From positions 1 to 64,000 of the forward strand of contig JAOUMR010000003.1 of the NCBI GenBank assembly GCA_029881435.1: DNA of 64,000 nucleotides, given 5' to 3'. Shown piece by piece: positions 1-6,592 of this stretch. The notes beneath the pieces are model-generated. The model saw only the letters and a list, made by a program, of their open reading frames with translations, did not search any database and had not been told where the DNA came from. Within the stretch, counting starts at the first letter, position 1. Each line of letters begins with the position of its first letter. Both the position numbers and the translations under genes were made by a program. Source of the DNA: Nitrospira sp. Its GTDB lineage: Bacteria; Nitrospirota; Nitrospiria; Nitrospirales; Nitrospiraceae.

Positions 1-123
1 CACGCGGAAGCCGACCTCGCAGAAATCTGGGCGTACCTCGCGACGGAGGCCGGTGAACCCGTGGCGAGCCGTTTTCTGGAGCGGGTGGGCGCGACGCTGG
101 ACCTGGTGCGGCAATCTCCCTGA
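1..123 (+). pseudogene. ParE/RelE-type toxin, N-terminal fragment
   Basis: The first 40 codons, open to the left edge, encode a typical ParE-family beginning: an ADLAEIWAYLA helix followed by a second helix with FLERVGATLDLVRQSP. In this family the latter is normally followed by about 50 more residues (a beta sheet and C-terminal strand). Here a TGA comes directly after the QSP, so the toxin fold cannot be completed. The next reading frame, still in phase, is the interior of a universal stress protein. The fragment is best read as a broken toxin gene joined to other DNA by deletion or recombination. Its antitoxin would lie outside the window to the left. Confidence 0.65.
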
Positions 124-810
124 GTGGATCGCAGGCATCAGCAGAAAGATTCCCGCTCAGGCGACGCCTGCGTTAAAACAGGTCGAGTACTTGATGAGAT
201 TGTCGCAGCGTCCGAAACGGCCGATCTGCTGGTCCTGGGCGCACATGGGACGAACTTTCTGCGCAGTCTGATCATTGGCACGACGGCGGAACGTCTGCTG
301 CGCATGTGCACTCGACCGGTGCTGGTCGTGAAGAATCCGCCGCTGGCAGAATATGGTCGCATCATCGTGCCAGTCGATTTTTCCGGCTATTCCGCCACCA
401 CGGTTGAAATGGCTGGACGAATCTCGCCCAATGCCTGCATCACGATCGTCCATGCGTGTCGCGTTCCCTTCGAAGGGACACTCCAGATAGCCGGTGCGTC
501 GGATGCGAGTATCCGCAACTACTGCGAAGCGGAACAACAGGATGCCGTGAAGAAGATCGCGGGTCTGATCCAGGACTGCTGTGGCGATGGCCGACGGGTG
601 TCGTATATGGTTGAAGTCGGTGATGCGGCTCGCGTGATTCTTGCTAAAGAGCAGGAGTTCGCAGCGGATTTGATCATCATGGGCAAGCGCGGGCAATCCA
701 TGGTCGAGGAGCTGTTCCTTGGGAGCGTGACAAGCCATGTCCTCGCCGGCTCAACGTGCGATATCTTGGTCATTCCGTATACGGAGGCGCCAGCCAGATC
801 ATACAGTTGA
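124..810 (+). CDS. Universal stress protein (UspA family), 5'-truncated
   Basis: This encodes a tandem Usp protein that has lost the first half of domain 1. Residues about 17-70 contain the end of a Usp fold, including the ATP-loop pattern GAHG...GTTAERLL and the closing strand PVLVVK. Residues about 77-221 form a complete second Usp domain starting RIIVPVDFSG, with GKRG...GSVTSHVL and the final strand DILVIP. Tandem Usp proteins are usually near 280-300 residues, so some 60 residues are missing. The GTG at 124 is only the first possible start after the parE stump, and no ribosome-binding site precedes it. Usp proteins bind nucleotides and act in the cytoplasm under stress. Whether this copy is expressed is doubtful; it could equally be called a pseudogene. 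Confidence 0.7.
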   Translation: MDRRHQQKDSRSGDACVKTGRVLDEIVAASETADLLVLGAHGTNFLRSLIIGTTAERLLRMCTRPVLVVKNPPLAEYGRIIVPVDFSGYSATTVEMAGRISPNACITIVHACRVPFEGTLQIAGASDASIRNYCEAEQQDAVKKIAGLIQDCCGDGRRVSYMVEVGDAARVILAKEQEFAADLIIMGKRGQSMVEELFLGSVTSHVLAGSTCDILVIPYTEAPARSYS

Positions 811-969
811 CGCTGCAAACGCTCCAGGCTCTACCGCTCTGAAGCGTCCGATTCAGCATCGTGCGACAAGTTCGACACGATCCGCAACGTGAGCACAACT
901 GATCTTGGCGAGAACGCCCAGGACCGTTTCGTTGTCTCCCAGGGAACAGAAAGCATCACAAGTTGAGGG

Positions 970-1240
970 TCAGGCTGCTGCTTGCTGAAACCGCGGATAC
1001 CAATCACAGAACGCCGCATCTGAGCCACTATTCCAGACCAGGTTTGGATCTGAAGGAGCAAGTGCGCTCTCTCGGGCGTCTACTGCATCTGTTGTTTTTT
1101 CACGAACCGTCTACGAACGACTTGATTGACGGTCGATTCCACGAGCGGCGTGCTGATGGTGTTACCGTGCCTGTAGCCTTTGCCAAAGTTCGGAATAGGG
1201 AGCATAGGTAAAACCGGAGGCAATCCGACGGCACCAGTAA
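970..1240 (-). pseudogene. Degraded transposase C-terminus (ISKra4-like)
   Basis: Reading the minus strand from about 1240 gives a string like the C-terminal part of ISKra4-family transposases: YRHGNTISTPLVESTVNQVV, then RRRFVKKQQMQ, an in-frame TAG where the family has Trp, and TPERAHLLLQIQT. A shift of one base then gives WNSGSDAAFCDWYPRFQQ and a stop at 970-972. The stop codon and frameshift show that it is dead. The rest of the element, including its N-terminal half and both ends, was not found nearby. Family assignment is from memory of the conserved VESTVNQV...KKQQM...GAHLLLQ...WYP pattern. Confidence 0.65.
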
Positions 1241-1344
1241 GAACATCGGGGTCGTATGGAAGGGTTCTATTTGTGCTTATCCCACAAGCAGAAAGAGAAT
1301 ATATCGGTGATCCGGCAGGATGGGCCCTTGTCCGAAGATGGGGT

Positions 1345-1665
1345 TTATGCAGAACGACGCACCCTGGTTAGCCGCCTGTGCTTAGGGTGCTGCAATTCGA
1401 CGCGGACCGGCCTCCCAAGCGCCGCGGCCATATTCACTAGTGCATCCAATGAAAAGCGAGAGATCCGTCCGCGGAGAAGATCATTGATCCGTGGCTGCGT
1501 GACTCCACATTTGGCGCCTGCGTCTATTTGAGTCCACCCGTTCTCCTCAATGACCTCGGTGATCTGCCGCATAAGCCCAGATCGCGCACGCAAATTCGCC
1601 GCCTGTTCGGGTGTATCGGCCAAGGCATCCCAGACACTCTTGAAACTGTGGATCGTCTTACTCAT
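1345..1665 (-). CDS. XRE-family HTH antitoxin (HigA-like)
   Basis: A 106-residue protein with a central helix-turn-helix. Residues about 29-85 read ITEVIEENGWTQIDAGAKCG, VTQPRINDLLRGR and FSLDALVNMAAALGR, the pattern of XRE-type antitoxins encoded behind Gp49/HigB toxins. It would neutralise the upstream toxin and repress the shared promoter at 1994-2022. Its ATG lies inside the last codons of the toxin gene (8-base overlap), the usual toxin-first HigBA order. A longer open frame upstream is the shadow of the toxin gene, so the start with MSKTIHSF was chosen. The family assignment is strong; the pairing is inferred from the overlap. Confidence 0.82.
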   Translation of the reverse strand: MSKTIHSFKSVWDALADTPEQAANLRARSGLMRQITEVIEENGWTQIDAGAKCGVTQPRINDLLRGRISRFSLDALVNMAAALGRPVRVELQHPKHRRLTRVRRSA

Positions 1666-1987
1666 GTCTCCCTCGCCTGAGTTCAGCGTATCGCGTTCTC
1701 GCCAGCTCGAGGTCGCGCTCGCTCGTGGCCCGGGTTTTCTTCTGAAACGCATGCAACACGTAGACGGCTTCAGCGAAGCGAGCGATGTAGACCACGCGAT
1801 AGGTACCGGAGTCATCCCACACTCGGAGTTCCTCAACTCCTTTTCCAACCGACGACATCGATTTGAAATCGGTTGGCTGCTTGCCGTGCTGGACTTGTTC
1901 CAGTTGGTATCCCGCATCATACCGCGCGTCTTCCGGAAACTGTCGGAGACACTCCAGCGAGTTTCCGAGGAAGCGCAGCGGTTTCAC
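1658..1987 (-). CDS. RelE/HigB-family toxin (phage Gp49-like)
   Basis: A 109-residue protein with the Gp49-like toxin core: SLECLRQFPEDARYDAGYQL in the N-terminal helices, then KSMSSVGKGVEELRVWDDSG, YRVVYIARFAEAVYVLHAFQKK and a C-terminal helix. This fold cleaves mRNA, usually on the ribosome, in characterised HigB toxins; here that is family knowledge only. It starts with GTG six bases after a near-consensus -10 box, so the message may be almost leaderless. It is the first gene of a two-gene operon with the XRE antitoxin, overlapping it by 8 bases. Confidence 0.83.
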   Translation of the reverse strand: MKPLRFLGNSLECLRQFPEDARYDAGYQLEQVQHGKQPTDFKSMSSVGKGVEELRVWDDSGTYRVVYIARFAEAVYVLHAFQKKTRATSERDLELARTRYAELRRGRHE

Positions 1988-1993
1988 GGCTCA

Positions 1994-2022
1994 ATTATAC
2001 CAATATGGATATATGACGACAA
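1994..2022 (-). promoter_or_regulatory. Promoter and palindrome of the higBA-like operon
   Basis: On the minus strand TTGTCG (2017-2022) and a perfect TATAAT (1994-1999) are separated by 17 bases. The toxin GTG begins six bases after the -10, so transcription should start at or next to the start codon. An imperfect 18-base palindrome (1996-2013, 14 of 18 positions symmetric) covers the spacer and -10. This is the expected place for autorepression by the XRE antitoxin. Confidence 0.6.
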
Positions 2023-2071
2023 GCCCAAGAAGATGCGATCAAGCGATAGGCTCAAGGGTACCGAGTTCGGG

Positions 2072-2154
2072 GTCATGCAGCGAGCACCGTCCCTTGGATT
2101 GTGAAGGTGAGAGAGGGGTCAATAGAGGCCATCAACGATGGGTTGAGCGCTTCG
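2072..2154. repeat. 83-bp direct repeat, copy 1
   Basis: This segment matches 3188-3270 at roughly 90 percent of positions without a gap and in the same orientation. The two copies lie 1116 bases apart and bracket the parDE module. Both contain a short inverted repeat, TCAAC-5 bases-GTTGA. It lies between the higBA and parDE operons. Its nature is unknown: it may be the footprint of the duplication or insertion that brought in parDE, or a dispersed repeat of this genome. Confidence 0.75.
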
Positions 2155-2223
2155 TATCCTCCAGCACGCGATTCCATTGATCCCCAACACCCGACTCCCA
2201 CGCTTCATGGGTATCCTGCTGCT

Positions 2224-2547
2224 CTACGAGGTTTCGAGGCCTAACAGGCTCCACCAATCCCGTGCCGCATGCAGCACACGCACGATGGTCACGCCGTCGG
2301 GGTGTGGGAGATAGAATATCAGGTGGTTCTCAAAGTCTGTGATGCGCCACTTGCGCATGGTGGCGAGATCGGGATGGCGTAGCGTCAGTGGTGCGCCGAT
2401 CAGAGGCTGACGGGCCAGATCGTGGAAACTTGCTTCGGCGTTGGCCAGAAACCGCTCTGCCGTGTCCAGCCCAGCTGCTTCTGCCAGATACACAAATTGC
2501 TCGACCAGGTCACGTCTGGCCGCCGCATGCTGGTAAACCACCAGCAT
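2224..2547 (-). CDS. parE: ParE/RelE-family toxin
   Basis: A 107-residue ParE-type protein. The N-terminal helical hairpin contains DLVEQFVYLAEAAGLDTAER and FLANAEASFHDLARQPLIGAP; the C-terminal sheet has MRKWRITDFENHLIFYLP and VTIVRVLHAARDW, the usual arrangement in which an Arg-rich strand precedes the final helix. Characterised ParE proteins inhibit DNA gyrase, but related RelE members cut mRNA, so the target is not settled by sequence. Its ATG overlaps the antitoxin stop by one base (TGATG), so translation is coupled. Confidence 0.85.
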   Translation of the reverse strand: MLVVYQHAAARRDLVEQFVYLAEAAGLDTAERFLANAEASFHDLARQPLIGAPLTLRHPDLATMRKWRITDFENHLIFYLPHPDGVTIVRVLHAARDWWSLLGLETS

Positions 2548-2807
2548 CAGCGCGGCTTCTTTCGGGCGGCCACCTTTGCCAAAGCCTCAGCGCGAATCTC
2601 CTTCCAATCTGCCGCCGTCAGTACGGTCTTCGGGCTCTTCAATCCGTCCAGTAACTTCGCTTCAAGCTCGTCTTCGGCTTTACGTTTTTCATCGGCCCGG
2701 ATGAGTTCCCGCACATATTCACTGGCGCTGCTATAGCGGCCTTGGGCAATTTGCCCATCTACGAATTGCTTCAAAGGATCAGGCAACGAGATGTTCATGC
2801 TCTGCAC
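2547..2807 (-). CDS. parD: ParD-type ribbon-helix-helix antitoxin
   Basis: An 86-residue antitoxin. MNISLPDPLKQFVDGQIAQG is the beta strand and first helix of a ribbon-helix-helix DNA-binding domain, followed by RYSSASEYVRELIRADE; the acidic, helical C-terminus would wrap the toxin. The GTG at 2807 was chosen because a strong ribosome-binding site (AAGGAGG, 2814-2820 on the minus strand) sits at proper distance from it. The ATG three codons later is too far from that site. It is the first gene of the parDE operon. ParD proteins repress their own promoter, and a symmetric site lies just upstream at 2843-2856. Confidence 0.83.
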   Translation of the reverse strand: MQSMNISLPDPLKQFVDGQIAQGRYSSASEYVRELIRADEKRKAEDELEAKLLDGLKSPKTVLTAADWKEIRAEALAKVAARKKPR

Positions 2808-2838
2808 GGGGCGCCTCCTTTTGTCAGATACCGCTTCG

Positions 2839-2867
2839 ACTATGCCACGGATGGCAATAAATGGCAA
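2839..2867 (-). promoter_or_regulatory. Putative parDE promoter and operator
   Basis: On the minus strand TTGCCA (2862-2867) and CATAGT (2839-2844) are 17 bases apart, a weak sigma-70-like promoter. The spacer carries the inverted repeat TGCCA-4 bases-TGGCA (2843-2856), with a third TTGCCA-type half-site coinciding with the -35. Such half-site arrays are typical ribbon-helix-helix operators. Assignment rests on position and symmetry only. Confidence 0.42.
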
Positions 2868-3187
2868 GAACTGTCATTGCTTGACGTGGCAGAGGTCATG
2901 CCTGGTGTATCGCACACTCATGTGCCTCTGGTGTGACCAGGAGTGTGCTATCGAACACATGATCATCCTGATGGGTCAAACTTCTTGTGAATGTGGATGT
3001 ACGTTCTCACTTGCCTTCATCTCTCCTGGCATCCTGACGGGAAGGAAAGGCACGAGCTCAGCGCGTCGGCTTCCGTGACAATCGCGCCCCTATCTCCAGA
3101 ATCCGTCCGACGTGCTCCAGTACGTCGAGCGCGCGCTTCGGATCCAAGTGGACATGTATGGCGATAGGCCACACTTGTGGGTCAGGT
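2868..3187. other. Stretch without a clear gene
   Basis: This region upstream of parDE holds no convincing coding sequence. A minus-strand frame from 3192 to 3058 could encode a 44-residue peptide (described separately). No tRNA or terminator was recognised. Confidence 0.4.
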
Positions 3188-3192
3188 GTCAT
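3058..3192 (-). CDS. Possible 44-residue hypothetical peptide
   Basis: A minus-strand open frame beginning MTPDPQVWPIAIHVHLDPKR and ending LSRKPTR. Its frame continues upstream into the 83-bp repeat copy 2, where it reads DRLYWPLSHLYNPRDSACR, so it may be the tail of a repeat-encoded or decayed reading frame rather than a gene of its own. There is no clear ribosome-binding site and no recognised family. In repeat copy 1 the match ends at the same MTP, so this coding part is unique to copy 2. Confidence 0.2.
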   Translation of the reverse strand: MTPDPQVWPIAIHVHLDPKRALDVLEHVGRILEIGARLSRKPTR

Positions 3193-3270
3193 GCGGCAAG
3201 CACTGTCCCTTGGATTGTAAAGGTGAGAGAGGGGCCAATAGAGGCGATCAACGATAGGTTGAGCGCCTCG
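3188..3270. repeat. 83-bp direct repeat, copy 2
   Basis: This is the second copy of the segment at 2072-2154, in the same orientation. It keeps the internal TCAAC/GTTGA symmetry and runs straight into a series of hairpins at 3282-3405. Confidence 0.75.
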
Positions 3271-3281
3271 CCTCCACCATA

Positions 3282-3405
3282 TCAACCTTCGGTTGAACCG
3301 GCGCCTAGTTATGGATTTATCGTAATCAACGGCGCCGGATAAACCCCACTACGCTTCCTGCGTACCGCCCGCTCTTCATCGCCATATCGCGATGGGCGCG
3401 GGCGG
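3282..3405. repeat. Cluster of three hairpins
   Basis: Three inverted repeats follow each other. The first is TCAACC-TTC-GGTTGA at 3282-3296. The second pairs CCGGCGCC (3298-3305) with GGCGCCGG (3331-3338). The third is nested: CCGCCCGC (3365-3372) pairs with GCGGGCGG (3398-3405), and inside it CATCGC (3377-3382) pairs with GCGATG (3389-3394). No T-run follows, so these are not ordinary terminators. They could be REP-like extragenic palindromes or a structured leader of otsA. Confidence 0.6.
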
Positions 3406-3454
3406 ATACACGCCTTCAGCGCAAATCTGGCAGTCATTAATGAGTCTATGTACG

Positions 3455-3471
3455 TATACTCCACGAGTATA
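3455..3471. promoter_or_regulatory. Perfect inverted repeat upstream of otsA
   Basis: TATACTC-CAC-GAGTATA, seven-base arms around three bases, lies 37 bases before the otsA ATG. The left arm contains a good -10 hexamer (TATACT), so a bound repressor would block transcription of otsAB. No convincing -35 is visible. The binding protein is unknown. Confidence 0.5.
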
Positions 3472-3508
3472 TTTAGACGATCATGCCGCCGTACACTAAC
3501 CGCATTAT

Positions 3509-5740
3509 ATGAGACTATCACTCCGCTTCATCATCCCATTGGCCCTTGTCTTGGGGGTTATCGCCTACGGGGTCATCACCCTCGTCGATTCGCTTGAGCT
3601 GAAATGGTTCATTCGAGATCTCGACATGCGATCCAAGCTGATGATCGGCACGATGGAAGGGCCGCTTTCTGACCTCGTGAGCACGAATTCCGAGGATAAG
3701 ATCTTGGCCTATTTCACGCGGATCAGTCAGGATAAACGGCTGTATGCGATTGGCTTCTGTGATCTTGATAACCATCTGTTGTATGTGACCCAGTCCTACC
3801 CAGAGGTCGTGACCTGCCAGGCGACGATGAATCTCTCGCCAAGTTCGTCCACCATGATGTCGCTCAGTCATGGGCCGGTATACATCACGTCGGCATCGAT
3901 CGGATCAAACGGGCGTCAGCTCGGACGTCTCCTGCTCCTTCACGATATGAGTTTCATTGAACAACGCAGCAGCGACACAAGATGGTACATCTTCTATCTT
4001 TTTGTGGGGCTCGCAGCGGTGATCTCGCTGATCACCGTATCGGTTGCACACCTCAGTTGGCACGGGTGGGTTTCAAGTGTGCGAGCCATGCTGAAGGGAG
4101 AAGGGCTCCTGGCCTCGCTCAAGCACGAGGATCATGCGCCGGAACTTCAGCCACTGGCCAAAGATCTACGGTCGTTGGTGCAAGCGCTTGAAGCCGATCG
4201 CCGGATGCGCGATGAAAGTCAGGTTTCATGGAGTCCAGCCAGCCTCAAATCGATACTGCATGAGCAACTTGCCGGTGACCAAGTCCTGATTGTCTCCAAT
4301 CGGCAGCCCTACGCCCATAATTGGCACGATCGGAACATTGCGGTGCAGCTGCCGGCGAGTGGGCTGGTATCGGCGCTTGAGCCGGTGATGCGGGCCTGTT
4401 CCGGCACGTGGGTCGCGCACGGGAACGGATCGGCGGATCGAGCCGTGGTGGATAAACGAAACCATGTCGGCGTCCCGCCTTCCCAGCCGACCTATCAGAT
4501 TCGGCGGGTCTGGCTGACGGCAGAAGAAGAGCAGGGGTACTACTATGGATTTGCGAATGAGGGGTTATGGCCACTCTGCCACATTGCTCATGTCCGGCCC
4601 ACGTTCCGTTCATCGGATTGGAAACACTATGTCGCTGTCAATGAGCGGTTCGCTCAGGCCGTGTATGAAGAGGCCACGACCGACAATCCGGTTGTGCTCG
4701 TTCAGGATTACCATTTCGCGCTGCTTCCGAGATTGATTCGAGATTGGTTGCCGAATGCGACGATCATCATGTTCTGGCATATCCCCTGGCCGAACGCAGA
4801 AAGTTTCGGGATCTGTCCCTGGCGCGAGGAAATTCTGCAAGGGTTGCTCGGAAGCAGTATCTTGGGATTTCACACACGCGTCCATTGCAACAATTTTATC
4901 GATAGCGTCGATCGCACTCTTGAGGCGCGTATCGATCGAAACAGTTCGACGATCTCTTACGGAAGCAAGATGACGGCGGTCAACCCCTATCCGATTTCCA
5001 TCGAGTGGCCCATCCAATGGATCGGCGATCAGAAACCAGTTCCGGAATGCCACGTCAGCCTGCGAGAGGCCTATGGGATGCCGGCTGATCGCCTTATCGG
5101 CCTTGGGGTGGAGCGTCTTGACTACACCAAAGGAATCCTGGAACGGTTTATGGCTGTGGAACGATTGCTGGAGCTTCAACCGGAATGGATTGGCAGATTT
5201 ACGTTTCTTCAGGTTGCGGCGCCCAGTCGAGGGGTCATCGAACAGTACAACCATTTTGCCAATCAAGTCTCCGCGTTGGCGGAGCAGATTAACCAGCGGT
5301 TTGGTTGGGACGGTTATCAGCCCATCTGCCTGCGGATCGAACATCACGAACCGGCTCAGGTCTACGAATGTTACCGTGGCGCGGACGTGTGTGTGGTGAG
5401 CAGTCTCCATGACGGAATGAATCTTGTCGCTAAGGAGTTTGTCGGCGCCCGTGACGATGAGCAAGGGGTGTTGATCTTGAGCCAATTTGCCGGTGCGGCT
5501 CGCGAGTTGACGGAAGCGCTGGTGATCAATCCATATGACATCGATCAATTTGCTGCGGCCCTTCACCTGGCGTTGACTATGCCGAAGGGGGAACAGCGGG
5601 CTCGGATGCAGAGCATGCGTGGACTGATTCAAGAATTCAATGTGTATCGTTGGGCTGGTCGCATGCTTATGGATGCGGCTCGTATGCGACAAAAGGCACG
5701 AGTAATGAAGCAGGTGGGGCGGGCGAGTGCGTTGAGTTGA
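3509..5740 (+). CDS. otsA: Membrane-anchored trehalose-6-phosphate synthase with N-terminal sensor-like module
   Basis: A 743-residue protein with two parts. Residues 1-235 look like a receptor: a membrane helix (about 5-26), an extracytoplasmic stretch (27-157), a second helix (158-181) and a HAMP-like segment. Residues about 258-735 form a GT20 glycosyltransferase with VLVQDYHFALLPRLIRD, FWHIPWPNAESF, the Arg/Lys donor site in GVERLDYTKGI, and SSLHDGMNLVAKEFVGA. GT20 enzymes transfer glucose from UDP-glucose to glucose-6-phosphate. The acceptor loop is divergent (GTWVAHGNGSAD), so a related acceptor cannot be excluded, but otsB follows directly. Ordinary OtsA is about 460-500 residues and soluble. 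Placing the enzyme behind a membrane sensor suggests control by an extracellular signal; that is inference. Confidence 0.88.
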   Translation: MRLSLRFIIPLALVLGVIAYGVITLVDSLELKWFIRDLDMRSKLMIGTMEGPLSDLVSTNSEDKILAYFTRISQDKRLYAIGFCDLDNHLLYVTQSYPEVVTCQATMNLSPSSSTMMSLSHGPVYITSASIGSNGRQLGRLLLLHDMSFIEQRSSDTRWYIFYLFVGLAAVISLITVSVAHLSWHGWVSSVRAMLKGEGLLASLKHEDHAPELQPLAKDLRSLVQALEADRRMRDESQVSWSPASLKSILHEQLAGDQVLIVSNRQPYAHNWHDRNIAVQLPASGLVSALEPVMRACSGTWVAHGNGSADRAVVDKRNHVGVPPSQPTYQIRRVWLTAEEEQGYYYGFANEGLWPLCHIAHVRPTFRSSDWKHYVAVNERFAQAVYEEATTDNPVVLVQDYHFALLPRLIRDWLPNATIIMFWHIPWPNAESFGICPWREEILQGLLGSSILGFHTRVHCNNFIDSVDRTLEARIDRNSSTISYGSKMTAVNPYPISIEWPIQWIGDQKPVPECHVSLREAYGMPADRLIGLGVERLDYTKGILERFMAVERLLELQPEWIGRFTFLQVAAPSRGVIEQYNHFANQVSALAEQINQRFGWDGYQPICLRIEHHEPAQVYECYRGADVCVVSSLHDGMNLVAKEFVGARDDEQGVLILSQFAGAARELTEALVINPYDIDQFAAALHLALTMPKGEQRARMQSMRGLIQEFNVYRWAGRMLMDAARMRQKARVMKQVGRASALS

Positions 5741-5762
5741 TCTGGCACTGAACGGGAGGAGC

Positions 5763-6521
5763 ATGGATTATCTCTTGACGGACAAAGGAAGAGATAATCT
5801 TGAATCGCTCCTAAAGGGGCGTTCCCTTTATGCGTTCGATTTCGATGGGACCTTAGCCAAGATCGTTCCTGATCCGTCTGCCGCTCGACTGGGGCGCTCC
5901 GTCCGTTTCTGGCTCGAGGCGCTCGCGAAGCGCGCTCCAACCGCCGTCATCTCAGGGCGTTCCTTGGAAGATTTGCGACCACGTATTGGGACAACCGTTC
6001 CTGATCTGATCGGGAACCATGGTTCAGAAGGCCCTCATGTTGTGCAAGAGGCCATGCAGCAGGTTCGAGAGACCTGCCATGGTTGGCTGCGACTGCTCAC
6101 TGATCGATTTCAGGCTGAGTTGGCCCAGTCCGGGGTGCTCGTCGAGACGAAGTCCTATTCGTTCTCATTTCACTATCGAACGGTTGATCGGCGTGATGAG
6201 GCGCGAGCGTTGATCTCTCGCATTGTTGCGAGCTTGTCTCCTTCTCCCCGGATTGTTCTGGGAAAATCGGTCGTCAATGTCATGCCTCCATCGATGTGGC
6301 ACAAGGGAACCGCGTTGCTGGAATGCATGCGGCGACTTGGCTGTACGACCGCCCTCTATGTGGGAGACGATGAAACCGACGAAGATGTGTTTGGATTGGG
6401 TGACCACCATATCCTGACCGTGAGGATCGGGAAGAAGAACGCCTCGTCCGCTCGGTTTTTCCTGAAACGTCAGACGGAAATTACACAGGTATTACGACTG
6501 TTGGTAGAAGGGTGCGGTTGA
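5763..6521 (+). CDS. otsB: Trehalose-6-phosphate phosphatase
   Basis: A 252-residue HAD-superfamily phosphatase of the OtsB type. The nucleophile motif FDFDGTLAKI is at about residues 25-34, the second motif is AVISGRS with the substrate-cap region GNHGSEG, and motif IV is YVGDDETDEDVF near residue 200. It removes phosphate from trehalose-6-phosphate to release trehalose, an osmolyte and stress protectant. It follows otsA by 22 bases with a strong ribosome-binding site (GGGAGG), so the two form an operon. Confidence 0.93.
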   Translation: MDYLLTDKGRDNLESLLKGRSLYAFDFDGTLAKIVPDPSAARLGRSVRFWLEALAKRAPTAVISGRSLEDLRPRIGTTVPDLIGNHGSEGPHVVQEAMQQVRETCHGWLRLLTDRFQAELAQSGVLVETKSYSFSFHYRTVDRRDEARALISRIVASLSPSPRIVLGKSVVNVMPPSMWHKGTALLECMRRLGCTTALYVGDDETDEDVFGLGDHHILTVRIGKKNASSARFFLKRQTEITQVLRLLVEGCG

Positions 6522-6592
6522 CGCACTCATGACTGGAACGACTGGTGCGATACGGTCTTGTCATCAGAACGGACAGCAGGAGTTGGTATGGG

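Noticed and set aside
2072-3270. Chromosomal integron with attC sites around toxin-antitoxin cassettes
   Set aside because: The cassette-like layout is suggestive, but the repeats lack the paired core sites of attC and no integrase is in the window.
4610-5764. A 384-codon minus-strand open frame opposite otsA
   Set aside because: It lies wholly antisense to the conserved GT20 domain, has no recognisable domain and is a codon-bias shadow.
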